Assembly (NCBI RefSeq): GCF_001423845.1
Contig: NZ_LMPM01000001.1
Coordinates: forward strand, 1,093,493 to 1,157,492
Source of the DNA: Sphingomonas sp. Leaf357
Lineage (GTDB): Bacteria; Pseudomonadota; Alphaproteobacteria; Sphingomonadales; Sphingomonadaceae
Length of the DNA: 64,000 bases
Direction: 5' to 3'
Shown here: piece after piece, positions 17,574-27,713 of the stretch
Layout: every line of letters begins with the position of its first letter
How positions within the stretch are numbered: position 1 is the stretch's first letter
The notes under the pieces: model-generated
What the model was told of the DNA's origin: nothing
The model's database searches: none
The model's input: the letters and a program-made list of their open reading frames with translations, nothing else
Translations under genes and position numbers: made by a program

Positions 17574-18001
17574 ATGGGCATCAGGAGCTGCGCAGCCATT
17601 GCGACTGATAGCGCATCCGGAATGGGTCCGGCGACCGCGACGATGTTGGCGGCGAACGGCAGCGCGCACCCGGGCCGATTGCGCTGGGGTTTGCGCGTGC
17701 GATCCGGATCGTCAGCAAAGCAGGAATGGAACAGCCGCTTGCTGCGTACCGCAAGGCGATCGAGATCAACCTGATCGACCCGGTTTAACATGATCGCGCA
17801 GTTCGACGCGGGCCAGATCGCCGGCAATAACCGAGTGTGATCGTCAACACCGCCTTGGTCGCCGCCTTTTACGGACGCATTGGACAGGCCGCCTTCGGTT
17901 CGTCCAAGGGCTGTGTGGCGGGGCAGCGATCTCGCCAATCCGACGCTGAACGGCAGTGTGATCCGACTGGACGGGGTAATCCGGATGGCCTCACGCTGAA
18001 A
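17574..18001 (+). pseudogene. SDR pseudogene (HSD10-type), with internal deletions
   Basis: Scattered pieces of a short-chain dehydrogenase are readable in changing frames. They are: a damaged cofactor loop (AIATDSASGMGPATATMLAANG), then PIAFGRAIRI-like residues in shifted frame, YRKAIEINL, NMIAQFDAG, VIVNTALVAAFYGRIGQAA, SSKG, and an end like LNGSVIRLDG. These match the order in 3-hydroxyacyl-CoA dehydrogenase type II proteins of about 255 residues, but only about 140 codons remain. The GG of the cofactor loop and the catalytic YxxxK are lost. It is a decayed gene between the TetR gene and the D-2-hydroxyacid dehydrogenase. Confidence 0.65.
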
Positions 18002-18015
18002 AGATGCCGGCGCAA

Positions 18016-18966
18016 TCAGCTTGTCACTGGCGTCAGCAGTGGCTGGCCGGCGAAGTGACGGCGCAGGTTCTCGGTCAACAGATCCTGCGCGGCGGCGATG
18101 CTGGTGTGCGTCCAGCCGGCGATGTGCGGGGAGAGGACGACGCCTTCGATCCCGGCCCAGCGCGCCGGACCGGTCGGCTCCTGCGCGAACACGTCGAGGC
18201 CCGCGCCGGCCAGGCGGCGATGCCGCAACGCCTCGATGAGGGCGTCCTCGTCGACTACGAACCCGCGCGAGACGTTTACGAGATATCCGCCCGGCCCGAG
18301 TGCCGCAATCACCCCCGCATCGATCAGGTCGTGACTGTCCGCGTCGGCGCGCACCGCGACGATCAACACGTCGCTCGTCTGCGCCAGATCGATCAGGCTG
18401 GCGGCGCGTGGCCAGCGGGCGTCCGGCTTGGCGCGCGGACCCCACCAGGCGATGCCGCCACCGAACGCCGCCAGCCGCTCAGCCACCGCCGTGCCGATCG
18501 CGCCCAGCCCGACGATGCCGTAGCGCAAGGTCCTGAGCGATGGTGCCATCGCCACTGGGTGCAGCCTGCTCCAGCCGCCGGCGCGGATCAATCGGTCGCT
18601 CTCCGCGATCCGCCGGATCGTGGCGATGGTCAGGCCCACCGCCATATCTGCGACGTCGAGATGATTGGTCGCCGGGCCGTTGCTCACCGCGATGCCGCGA
18701 TCGCGGCAGGCATCCGTCGCCGGGGTCGCATAGCCTGCGCCGAAGAACGCCAGCAGGCTAAGGGCAGGGAAGCTTTTGATGGGAGCCGGAAAAGGCAGGG
18801 TGCTGGCGGTGACAATCGCCTGCACCATGCCAGCGCGCTCGGCAAGAAACGTCGCCGGGTCCGCCACTTCCGGCCAGACAACCACCTCACATATCTGCGC
18901 GGCCGCATCCGCTGCCCCGACATCGCGCGGCAGCGTCACCAGCGCCAGTGGCCGTCGCTGCGTCAT
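18016..18966 (-). CDS. D-2-hydroxyacid dehydrogenase, NAD(P)-binding
   Basis: This 316-residue protein of the D-isomer 2-hydroxyacid dehydrogenase family has the Rossmann motif GIVGLGAIGTAVAERL, catalytic Arg in VAVRADADS, the acidic partner in GLDVFAQEP and catalytic His in LSPHIAGW. It interconverts a 2-oxo acid and a D-2-hydroxy acid in the cytoplasm. The gene is intact although both neighbours are broken. The ATG start at 18966 is the first in frame. Its link to the catabolic clusters is by position only; a role in a hydroxyacid side branch is possible. Confidence 0.88.
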   Translation of the reverse strand: MTQRRPLALVTLPRDVGAADAAAQICEVVVWPEVADPATFLAERAGMVQAIVTASTLPFPAPIKSFPALSLLAFFGAGYATPATDACRDRGIAVSNGPATNHLDVADMAVGLTIATIRRIAESDRLIRAGGWSRLHPVAMAPSLRTLRYGIVGLGAIGTAVAERLAAFGGGIAWWGPRAKPDARWPRAASLIDLAQTSDVLIVAVRADADSHDLIDAGVIAALGPGGYLVNVSRGFVVDEDALIEALRHRRLAGAGLDVFAQEPTGPARWAGIEGVVLSPHIAGWTHTSIAAAQDLLTENLRRHFAGQPLLTPVTS

Positions 18967-19059
18967 GGGCTCGTCCTCTCCAGAGATGTATCACAGCATG
19001 GCGGGTTGGCGCTGCACAGTGTTTCACGTGACAATCCACCGATCGAAAGGAGGCTGGCG

Positions 19060-19206
19060 ATGCAAACACTCCAATACGTCGTCCTGACCCGCGCTGTGCT
19101 CATGGAAAAGGACGCCTTCCGCTGGTGGTGCAACCATCGGCATCTCCACGCTCGCCTTCGGCTGCCGGACGTCATTTCCGCTCGACGCTCTCGGCCGGCA
19201 CGATGA
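19060..19206 (+). pseudogene. Truncated EthD/Dabb-like small protein gene
   Basis: After a strong AAAGGAGG site an ATG opens 48 codons: TLQYVVLTRAV, a KDAFRWW stretch and LRLPDVISARR. This pattern resembles the N-terminus of EthD-like ferredoxin-fold proteins of about 110 residues, in which the motif is WYDxxHL followed by PGxxxAxRF. Here the W-Y-D-E-H part reads WWCNHRHL and the protein stops early. The stop overlaps the start of the broken SDR gene (CGATGA). It is probably the remnant of a co-transcribed partner. Confidence 0.45.
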
Positions 19207-19948
19207 AGCTATCCGGTTTGGCGGGCAGGACGGCGATCGTCACCGGAGCGACCGGCGGTATCGGTGCGGCGATCGTCGCGCGGCTGCTTGCCGAAGGATG
19301 CACAGTCGCCGGAGTCGATCTCGATGCCGAGGCGATGCGGCGCGCTTGTCCTGAGAATGCCGGCCTGATTGTCATCGCCGCCGACGTTTCCACCGAGGGT
19401 GGGTTGCCGATTCTATGTCGAGCAGACGGTGGAAAGGTTCGGCGGGGTCGATATGTTTGCCAACAATGCCGGTATTCTTGAGCCTCGTACGCGGCTGATC
19501 GATATGCCGGCGGAGGATTTCGACCGCGTATTGGCGGTGAACCTGCGCGGTGTTCCTCGGACTGCAGTCGGTGCTGCGCGCGATGATCGCGGGTGGACGA
19601 CACGGGGCGATCGTCAATACCGCCTCGATCGCGACGATCGAGGCATATCTGAACTCCGCCGCTTACGGCACGTCCAAGGCGGCGGTCGTCCATCTCACCC
19701 GTGTCGCGGCGTTGGAAAGCGCAGCCCAGAACATTCGCGTCAACGCCGTCTGCCCCGGCTTCACCGACACTGCGATGCTGGACGAGTCGTTCGGCGATCG
19801 GCTGGCCGGTGCGGTGGCGAGCCATCCGCTGGGCCGCGTCGCCGCACCGGGCGAGATCGCGAACTTCGTTGCCTGGTGACTGAGCGATGAGGCGAGTTTC
19901 GTCACCGGCGGCATCCATCTCGTCGACGGCGGTGTCGCGCTGACCTGA
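19203..19948 (+). pseudogene. SDR pseudogene with two frameshifts and a nonsense codon
   Basis: Three frames together give a near-complete short-chain dehydrogenase. The first has the start and cofactor loop (TAIVTGATGGIGAAIV) and ADVSTEGG. After a +1 shift near 19400 come VEQTVERFGGVDMFANNAG and LAVNLRG. After another +1 shift near 19550 come FLGLQSVLRAMI, NTASIAT, YGTSKAA and GEIANFVAW. A TGA at 19877-19879 then interrupts the end LSDEASFVTGG and LVDGGVALT. Restored length would be about 248 residues. The several lesions argue for real decay, although single-base sequencing errors could account for some of them. Confidence 0.75.
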
Positions 19949-20076
19949 TCCGCCGCCTGTCGCCAGCCATCAAGCTTCTGTCGTGGCGGCCTTCGCCCAC
20001 TCGTCATATCCCCGGGGACAAATGTGGAGAGGCGCGCCGAACCCAGGCGTGTGACCCCACAGCGGAGAGACATCAC

Positions 20077-21885
<1,809 letters not shown>

Positions 21886-22100
21886 TCCGCCGGTCCGGCA
21901 CCGGCGATGTATATTCCGATGTGGCACGATCGCGCCAATGCGCGCGATGCGTCGTGATGTCGTCGCCAGCGATGCGCATGTCGCCAAACATCAAGACCCC
22001 GTACGACGAGGTTGATAGCGTCGGCGGACAGATACCGGACGCTGATGCGCATCTCTTGCGAGATCGGCCAACCGGACACGCAAATCGGGGAGGACCAATC

Positions 22101-24443
22101 GTGACCACAAGACCTTGCGCGCTTTTGATTGCCGCCATCATGGGCTGCGCCAGTCATGCTAGCATTGCTTCCGCCCAAGTGGAAAGCGCGGTCGCGCAGC
22201 CGGCCACCGCCGCGCCGGAAGGACAGTCGGCTGCGACCGCTGAGCCGCAAGATGCCCCTGAAATTATCGTCACGGCACAGAAGCGATCCGAACGTCTGAT
22301 CGATGTGCCAATGTCGATCTCGGTCGTATCCGGCGAACAACTCGTCAAGTCAGGCATCGTCTCGACCGTAAATCTACAGCAGACCACGCCGGGTCTGGTC
22401 ACCGTCAACAACGGCTTTGGCTTCCTGCCGCTGATCCGCGGGATCGCGTCGTCGGGCACTTCGCCGGGCGACGCCCTGAACGTTGCGATCTATCTTGACG
22501 ATATTTCAGTCGGCGCGCCAATCGCCGGCTTCTTCGATCTCAGCGACATCGAGCGCATCGAGGTTCTGAAAGGGCCGCAGGGAACGCTGTTCGGTCGCAA
22601 TGCGACTGGCGGCGCCATCCGTATCATCACGCGAACCCCGTCGTTCAATACCAGCGGCAATGTCAGTGCCGACTACGGTATCCATTTCAACGAACTCCGA
22701 TTGAACGGCTATGTCACGACCGGGCTATCGGACACTCTCGCCGCTTCGCTTTCGGGTTCGGTACGCAAGGGTAGGGGATTCATCGGCGGCAGCGGTCCGA
22801 ATGCGGGGCGGTATTACGGCGCACCGGACAATTATCTGGTCCGAGGGAAGCTCCTGTTCAGGCCATCAACGAGGTTCGAGGCCGTGCTTGCGCTCGATAC
22901 GTTCAGCCAACAGAATGACAGCGTCTTCATTTCGGAAGTGAATAACGACGTTAATCCCTTCCCTTCGGTTCCTGGCGTAATTCCCAGCACCACCAACCGC
23001 TACGCCGGCAGCACGCAGCCAAAGGCTGACCTGCATGGCTGGGGCACGAGCCTCGACGCGCACTGGGAGGCGACGGACGATATCACGCTCCGCTCGCTGA
23101 CTGGCTTCCGCCGCGTGCAAGTGGTTTCTCAGTCGGATACGGATCGCACGAGCTTGTCGGGCACGTACGTCTTCCCGACGACGCCCGCGACGAGCGTGAC
23201 CAGTAGCTGGAATGCGCTCAACCAATATGAGAACGCGTTCAGCCAGGAGTTCAACCTTTCGGGCGGTAGCGCCACGTCGCCATTTACGTGGCTGTTGGGC
23301 GGTTATTATTTCCATGGCTCGGCCGGCAATCCGTATTTTCGCCAGGGTCTTGGCGACGCGCAAGGCTTCACCGGTCTTCCCTCGACGTCGGTAGCAGGCA
23401 GCCGGATCACATCGAATTTCACCAACAACGTGAAGACCGAAGCGATCGCGGCATTCGGCGAAATTACCTATAACGTCACGCCGGAACTGCACCTGACCGG
23501 CGGTCTGCGATATAACACTGAGCGTAAGGACTTCCATTATCAGCAATTGATCTTGGGCGGCGTCACGAACACCACGGTGTACGATCAGGCACGGCGCTGG
23601 AACAGCGCGACGTACCGTGCGGTCGCGCGCTACGATCTCGCGCCCAATGCGAACGTCTATGTGTCGGTCAGCAACGGCTTCAAATCCGGCGTGTTCAACG
23701 GATATTCGCCGACCAACCCCGCGGTAAATCCGGAAAAGATTCAGGCGTATGAAATCGGCGCGAAAGTCCGTGCTGCGGGAATCACCTTTACCGGTGCCGC
23801 CTACGCCTATGATTACAAGGACATCCAGCTCTCCTCATACGTAACCGTCAACGGCACGTTGACCGTCGCGTTGAGCAACGCGACCAAGGCCAAGATGCGC
23901 GGAGTCGAGTTCACGGCTGACGGGAACATCGGCGGCGGCTTCTCTTTCAATGCCGGTGTCAGTTACGAGCCCAAGTTGAATTACGGGCTCTACAACACCG
24001 CATTGGCCGTCACTCCGCTAACGGCTGCGGAAATCGCCGCCAACAACGCAAATCCTGCCACGGCCGGTATTAACAAGGCTTCCCGTACAAACTATAATGC
24101 GACGGGCAGTCAGATGGTACGCGCGCCCAAGGTGACCGCGAACGGCCGTATCAATTATGCGGGCGACGTGGGGGGCGGCAAACTGAATGCCAATGTCAAC
24201 GGCTCCTATACGGGCAAATTCTTCTGGCAGCCGGGCAATCTTTCGCCTGAAAACCCGTATTTCCTTCTTAACGCAAGGCTTGCCTGGACCCAGCCCGACG
24301 AGCGCGTCACCTATTCAATTTTCGGCAATAATCTGACCAACAAACTCTATCACACCGATCTTGTCGCCAATACGCGCGGTGATGATTCCGTCAAATATGC
24401 GCCGCAGGCCGAATATGGCGTCGGCATAAGCGTAACCTTCTGA
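22101..24443 (+). CDS. TonB-dependent receptor
   Basis: This is a 780-residue outer-membrane receptor. It has a signal peptide ending near HASIASAQ, a TonB-box-like EIIVTAQKRSERL, the plug domain (VPMSISVVSGEQLVKSGI, then RIEVLKGPQGTLFGRNATGG) and a beta-barrel ending in the terminal aromatic of VGISVTF. I chose the GTG at 22101 because GGGGAGGA precedes it and it places the signal peptide at the N-terminus; the frame is open from 21882. This type imports bulky or hydrophobic carbon sources in sphingomonads. Its place between the Baeyer-Villiger and CoA-transferase genes suggests uptake of the cluster B substrate. Confidence 0.92.
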   Translation: MTTRPCALLIAAIMGCASHASIASAQVESAVAQPATAAPEGQSAATAEPQDAPEIIVTAQKRSERLIDVPMSISVVSGEQLVKSGIVSTVNLQQTTPGLVTVNNGFGFLPLIRGIASSGTSPGDALNVAIYLDDISVGAPIAGFFDLSDIERIEVLKGPQGTLFGRNATGGAIRIITRTPSFNTSGNVSADYGIHFNELRLNGYVTTGLSDTLAASLSGSVRKGRGFIGGSGPNAGRYYGAPDNYLVRGKLLFRPSTRFEAVLALDTFSQQNDSVFISEVNNDVNPFPSVPGVIPSTTNRYAGSTQPKADLHGWGTSLDAHWEATDDITLRSLTGFRRVQVVSQSDTDRTSLSGTYVFPTTPATSVTSSWNALNQYENAFSQEFNLSGGSATSPFTWLLGGYYFHGSAGNPYFRQGLGDAQGFTGLPSTSVAGSRITSNFTNNVKTEAIAAFGEITYNVTPELHLTGGLRYNTERKDFHYQQLILGGVTNTTVYDQARRWNSATYRAVARYDLAPNANVYVSVSNGFKSGVFNGYSPTNPAVNPEKIQAYEIGAKVRAAGITFTGAAYAYDYKDIQLSSYVTVNGTLTVALSNATKAKMRGVEFTADGNIGGGFSFNAGVSYEPKLNYGLYNTALAVTPLTAAEIAANNANPATAGINKASRTNYNATGSQMVRAPKVTANGRINYAGDVGGGKLNANVNGSYTGKFFWQPGNLSPENPYFLLNARLAWTQPDERVTYSIFGNNLTNKLYHTDLVANTRGDDSVKYAPQAEYGVGISVTF

Positions 24444-24481
24444 TCGAGCGACAAGCGAATGCGCAGGCCTATGGCATTCCG

Positions 24482-25648
24482 GTGGTAACACGCTCGGGTC
24501 CGCTAACGGGCATCCGAATAGTCGATCTGACTGCGGTGGTGATGGGCCCTTATTGCACGCAGATCATGGCGGACATGGGCGCAGACGTGATCAAAGTGGA
24601 GCCCCCCGCAGGCGATGTGACTCGCTATATCTCGGACGGGCCGGAACACGGCATGAGCGGGGTGTTCGCCAACGCCAATCGCGGCAAGCGCAGCATCGTA
24701 CTGGATCTCGCCGTTGAGGCGGACCGGGCGGTGCTGCGGGGCTTGATCGAGACGGCCGACGTCTTCATCCATTCGATGCGCGCCCGCGCAATCGCTCGGC
24801 TGGGTTTCGATTACGCCGCAGTGGCGCGGATCAATCCGCAAATCGTCTACACCAATTGTTACGGTTACGGGCGGCGCGGGCCTGACGCCGGCCGGCCCGC
24901 CTATGACGACACGATCCAGGCCGAATGCGGGCTGGCGTCGGTGCAGGAGATGCTCACCGGCACGCCTGGTTTCGTCGGCAGCATAGTCGCCGACAAGGTA
25001 ACGGGCCTCACCGCGCTCTACGCGACGATGATGGCGCTGTTCCATCGTGAACGTAGCGGGGAGGGGCAGGAAGTGGAGGTCGGCATGTTCGAGACGATGG
25101 CCTCGTTCATGCTGGTCGAACATGCCAATGGTGCGCTGTTCGATCCACCGACAGGCCCGGCATTTTATCGCCGCCCGGTTGCGCGGGATCGACGGCCATA
25201 CCGTACGCGCGACGGATATATCGCCGCGCTGATTTACAACGACAAGCATTGGAATGCGTTCGTCGGTGCGGTCCGCCCGGCCTGGGCCGCCGACCGCTGC
25301 TTCGCCACCGTGGGGGAACGCGCGCGCGTAATCGAACGCGTCTATGCTGGCGTCGCCGAGACGATGCTGGAGCGTACCACCGTTGAGTGGCTGGAGCTGT
25401 TCCACCGCCTGGAAATCCCCGCAGCCGCGATCCAGACGCCGGCGCAGTTGTTCGACAGCCCGCATCTGGACGCGGTCGGCTTTTTCGAAACGGTTGCCAC
25501 GCAGCACGGCCCGGTGCGCTTTCCGGGCGTGCCGGTGTCGCTGTCGGTCACGCCGGGTCGGATACTCTCCGGCGCACCGATGCTGGGGGAACATAATGAC
25601 ACGATCCGCGCCGAACTGGCCACGCGCCGTACCGCCGTCGGAGAATAG
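24482..25648 (+). CDS. CaiB/BaiF family III CoA-transferase
   Basis: This 388-residue protein has the family III N-terminus GIRIVDLTAVVMGPYCTQI and GADVIKVEPP, the catalytic Asp as D142 in AYDDTIQA, and the C-terminal pattern FDSPHLDAVGFF. The enzyme moves CoA from one acyl-CoA to a free carboxylate without ATP. It could activate the acid produced after ring opening. The GTG start at 24482 lies 38 bases after the receptor gene. The stop is only three bases from the next start, so transcription is shared with the ACAD gene. Confidence 0.9.
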   Translation: MVTRSGPLTGIRIVDLTAVVMGPYCTQIMADMGADVIKVEPPAGDVTRYISDGPEHGMSGVFANANRGKRSIVLDLAVEADRAVLRGLIETADVFIHSMRARAIARLGFDYAAVARINPQIVYTNCYGYGRRGPDAGRPAYDDTIQAECGLASVQEMLTGTPGFVGSIVADKVTGLTALYATMMALFHRERSGEGQEVEVGMFETMASFMLVEHANGALFDPPTGPAFYRRPVARDRRPYRTRDGYIAALIYNDKHWNAFVGAVRPAWAADRCFATVGERARVIERVYAGVAETMLERTTVEWLELFHRLEIPAAAIQTPAQLFDSPHLDAVGFFETVATQHGPVRFPGVPVSLSVTPGRILSGAPMLGEHNDTIRAELATRRTAVGE

Positions 25649-25651
25649 ACA

Positions 25652-26818
25652 GTGAATTTCGCCCTGACATCCGATCAGCAGAATATTCGCGATGCGGTCC
25701 TGAAGCATTGCGCGCAGTTCAGCGACGATGACTGGCTGGCGCTCGATAACGAGGCGCGCTTTCCCACCGAATTCCACCGCTCGATGGCCGATGCCGGCTG
25801 GCTCGGCATCGCCATGCCGGAGGCCGTGGGCGGCTCTGGCCTCGGCATCACCGAAGCCGCGATCATGATGCAGGCTGTGGCCGAAGCCGGCGGCGGGATG
25901 ACCGCCGCATCGGCGATCCACGGCCCCGTTTTCAGCCTGGAGCCTGTCGCACTGTTCGGCACCGAAGCGCAGCAGCAGCGCATGATCCCGCCGATTCTGA
26001 GAGGCACCGACGTGATGTGCTTCGCCGTCACCGAGCCTAATGCCGGGCTCGATACGACCAAGCTGAAGACGCGCGCCGGACGTTGCGACGGTGGATACCG
26101 CGTGACCGGCGAAAAGATCTGGATTTCGGTCGCGCAGGTCGCCAATAAAATGATGCTGCTTGTGCGCACCACGCCGCTCGATCAGGTAAAGCGCAAGACC
26201 GACGGCCTGTCGCTATTCTTTACCGATCTCGATCGGACGAAGATCGACGTGCGGCTAATTCACAAGATGGGCCGCCATGCGGTCGATTCGAATATGCTGT
26301 TCATCGACGACCTGTTCGTGCCCGAAGAGGACCGAATCGGCGCGGAGGGCGACGGCTTCCGCATCATCCTGAAGGGGCTGAACCCGGAACGCATATTGCT
26401 CGGTGCGGAGGCGGTCGGGATCGGTCGTGCCGCGCTAGCCCGTGCGGCACGCTATGCCCGCGAACGCATCGTGTTCGATCGCCCGATCGGTATGAACCAG
26501 GGCATCCAGCATCCGCTCGCCAAATGCTGGGCACAACTGGAGGCGGCTAACCTAATGGTTTTGAAGGCTGCGACGCTTTTCGATCGCGGCGACGAATGTG
26601 GGCTAGAGGCGAATGCCGGCAAGTATCTTGCCGCCGAGGCCGCGTTCGAAGCGTGCCATACAGCGATGCTGACGCTTGGGGGCATGGGCTATGCCCAAGA
26701 ATATCATGTCGAGCGGCTGATGCGCGAAGTGCTGATCCCACGCACCGCGCCGGTCAGCCCGCACATGATCCTGAACTTCATCGCCGAAAAGGCGCTTGGC
26801 CTGCCGAAATCCTATTGA
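25652..26818 (+). CDS. Acyl-CoA dehydrogenase
   Basis: This 388-residue full-length dehydrogenase has CFAVTEPNAGLDTTKLKT as substrate/FAD loop, VTGEKIWISVAQ in the beta domain, the arginine motif IVFDRPIGMNQGIQHPLA, and LTLGGMGYAQEYHVERLMREV near the end. The LGGxGYAxEYHVERxxRD-like pattern is common to enzymes acting on branched or cyclic acyl-CoA. The GTG start follows the CoA-transferase stop by three bases. The classical glutamate position is not of the YEGT type. It probably desaturates the CoA ester formed by the preceding transferase. Confidence 0.9.
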   Translation: MNFALTSDQQNIRDAVLKHCAQFSDDDWLALDNEARFPTEFHRSMADAGWLGIAMPEAVGGSGLGITEAAIMMQAVAEAGGGMTAASAIHGPVFSLEPVALFGTEAQQQRMIPPILRGTDVMCFAVTEPNAGLDTTKLKTRAGRCDGGYRVTGEKIWISVAQVANKMMLLVRTTPLDQVKRKTDGLSLFFTDLDRTKIDVRLIHKMGRHAVDSNMLFIDDLFVPEEDRIGAEGDGFRIILKGLNPERILLGAEAVGIGRAALARAARYARERIVFDRPIGMNQGIQHPLAKCWAQLEAANLMVLKAATLFDRGDECGLEANAGKYLAAEAAFEACHTAMLTLGGMGYAQEYHVERLMREVLIPRTAPVSPHMILNFIAEKALGLPKSY

Positions 26819-26825
26819 TGCGGAC

Positions 26826-27713
26826 ATGACGACGCCCCCGCCACACTCTCCACCCCGATCTTGGCTCTTCGCGCCGGGCGACAGCGCGCGCAAAATGGAC
26901 AAGGCCGTTAACGGACCGGCCGACGCCGTGATATTCGATCTCGAAGACGCCGTTGCGGCAGACAATAAGCCCGATGCGCGTCGCATGGTGCGAGATTTTC
27001 TGGCCCGCGACGGCCTTGCTCGCGATCGCCTCTGGGTACGGATCAATCCGTTGGACGGCGATCATGCGCTCGATGATCTCGCCGCGATCATGCCTGGCCG
27101 GCCCGGCGGTATCATGGTGCCAAAGGTAAGCGGTCTCGCCGATGTCGAACTGCTCGACCATTATCTCACCGCATTCGAGGCAGCGGGCGACGCGCCGCGC
27201 GGGTGCACCCGGGTAATTGCGCTGGTGACGGAGGTGGCTGAGGCGATGTTCACCACTGGCAGCTATCGCGGCGCACCCCGCCTGGTCGCGCTCACTTGGG
27301 GTGCAGAGGATCTGGCGGATTCGATCGGCGCAAGCGACAATCGCGACGGGCAGGGCGGCTATTCCTTCACCTACGAGTTGGCGCGCAGCCTCTGCTTGCT
27401 AGGCGCGGCGGCTGCCGGCGTCGCGGCGATCGAGACGATTCATGGCGACTTCCGCGATCTGGACGGCCTGCGCGCGCGCGCCGAGAAGGTCCGACGCGAC
27501 GGCTATCGCGGCATGCTGGCGATCCACCCGGCGCAGGTCGACGTGATCAATGCCGCCTTCACGCCCGGCGCCGGGGAAATCGCCGCCGCCCGCGAGATCG
27601 TCGCTCTGTTCGCCGCGCATCCGGGGGTGGGCGCGATCGGCTATAACGGTGCGATGCTCGATCGCCCGCATCTGGCGCGGGCGCAGGCGCTGCTCGCCCG
27701 GGCGGGCGGATGA
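26826..27713 (+). CDS. HpcH/HpaI aldolase, CitE-like (citrate lyase beta/malyl-CoA type)
   Basis: The product has 295 residues from the ATG at 26826. Motifs are RSWLFAPGDSARKMDKA at the start, the acidic metal site DAVIFDLEDAV, VRINPLDG, MVPKVSG, and GYRGMLAIHPAQV near the C-terminus. The family cleaves or forms C-C bonds of 3-hydroxy-acyl-CoA esters (citryl-CoA, malyl-CoA) or hydrolyses malyl-CoA, with Mg. In this operon it may split a hydroxy-dicarboxyl-CoA made by the ACAD and hydratase. The start choice avoids overlap with the ACAD gene. The next gene overlaps by four bases. Confidence 0.85.
   Translation: MTTPPPHSPPRSWLFAPGDSARKMDKAVNGPADAVIFDLEDAVAADNKPDARRMVRDFLARDGLARDRLWVRINPLDGDHALDDLAAIMPGRPGGIMVPKVSGLADVELLDHYLTAFEAAGDAPRGCTRVIALVTEVAEAMFTTGSYRGAPRLVALTWGAEDLADSIGASDNRDGQGGYSFTYELARSLCLLGAAAAGVAAIETIHGDFRDLDGLRARAEKVRRDGYRGMLAIHPAQVDVINAAFTPGAGEIAAAREIVALFAAHPGVGAIGYNGAMLDRPHLARAQALLARAGG

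Noticed and set aside
16811..18445. A single 544-codon minus-strand frame covering the TetR gene and more
   Set aside because: Only the last 217 codons are TetR. The upstream part is a shadow of the D-2-hydroxyacid dehydrogenase and the SDR pseudogene.
18004..19206. 400-codon plus-strand frame
   Set aside because: It is antisense to the D-2-hydroxyacid dehydrogenase. Only its last 48 codons have a ribosome site and protein-like sequence, kept as the EthD-like fragment.
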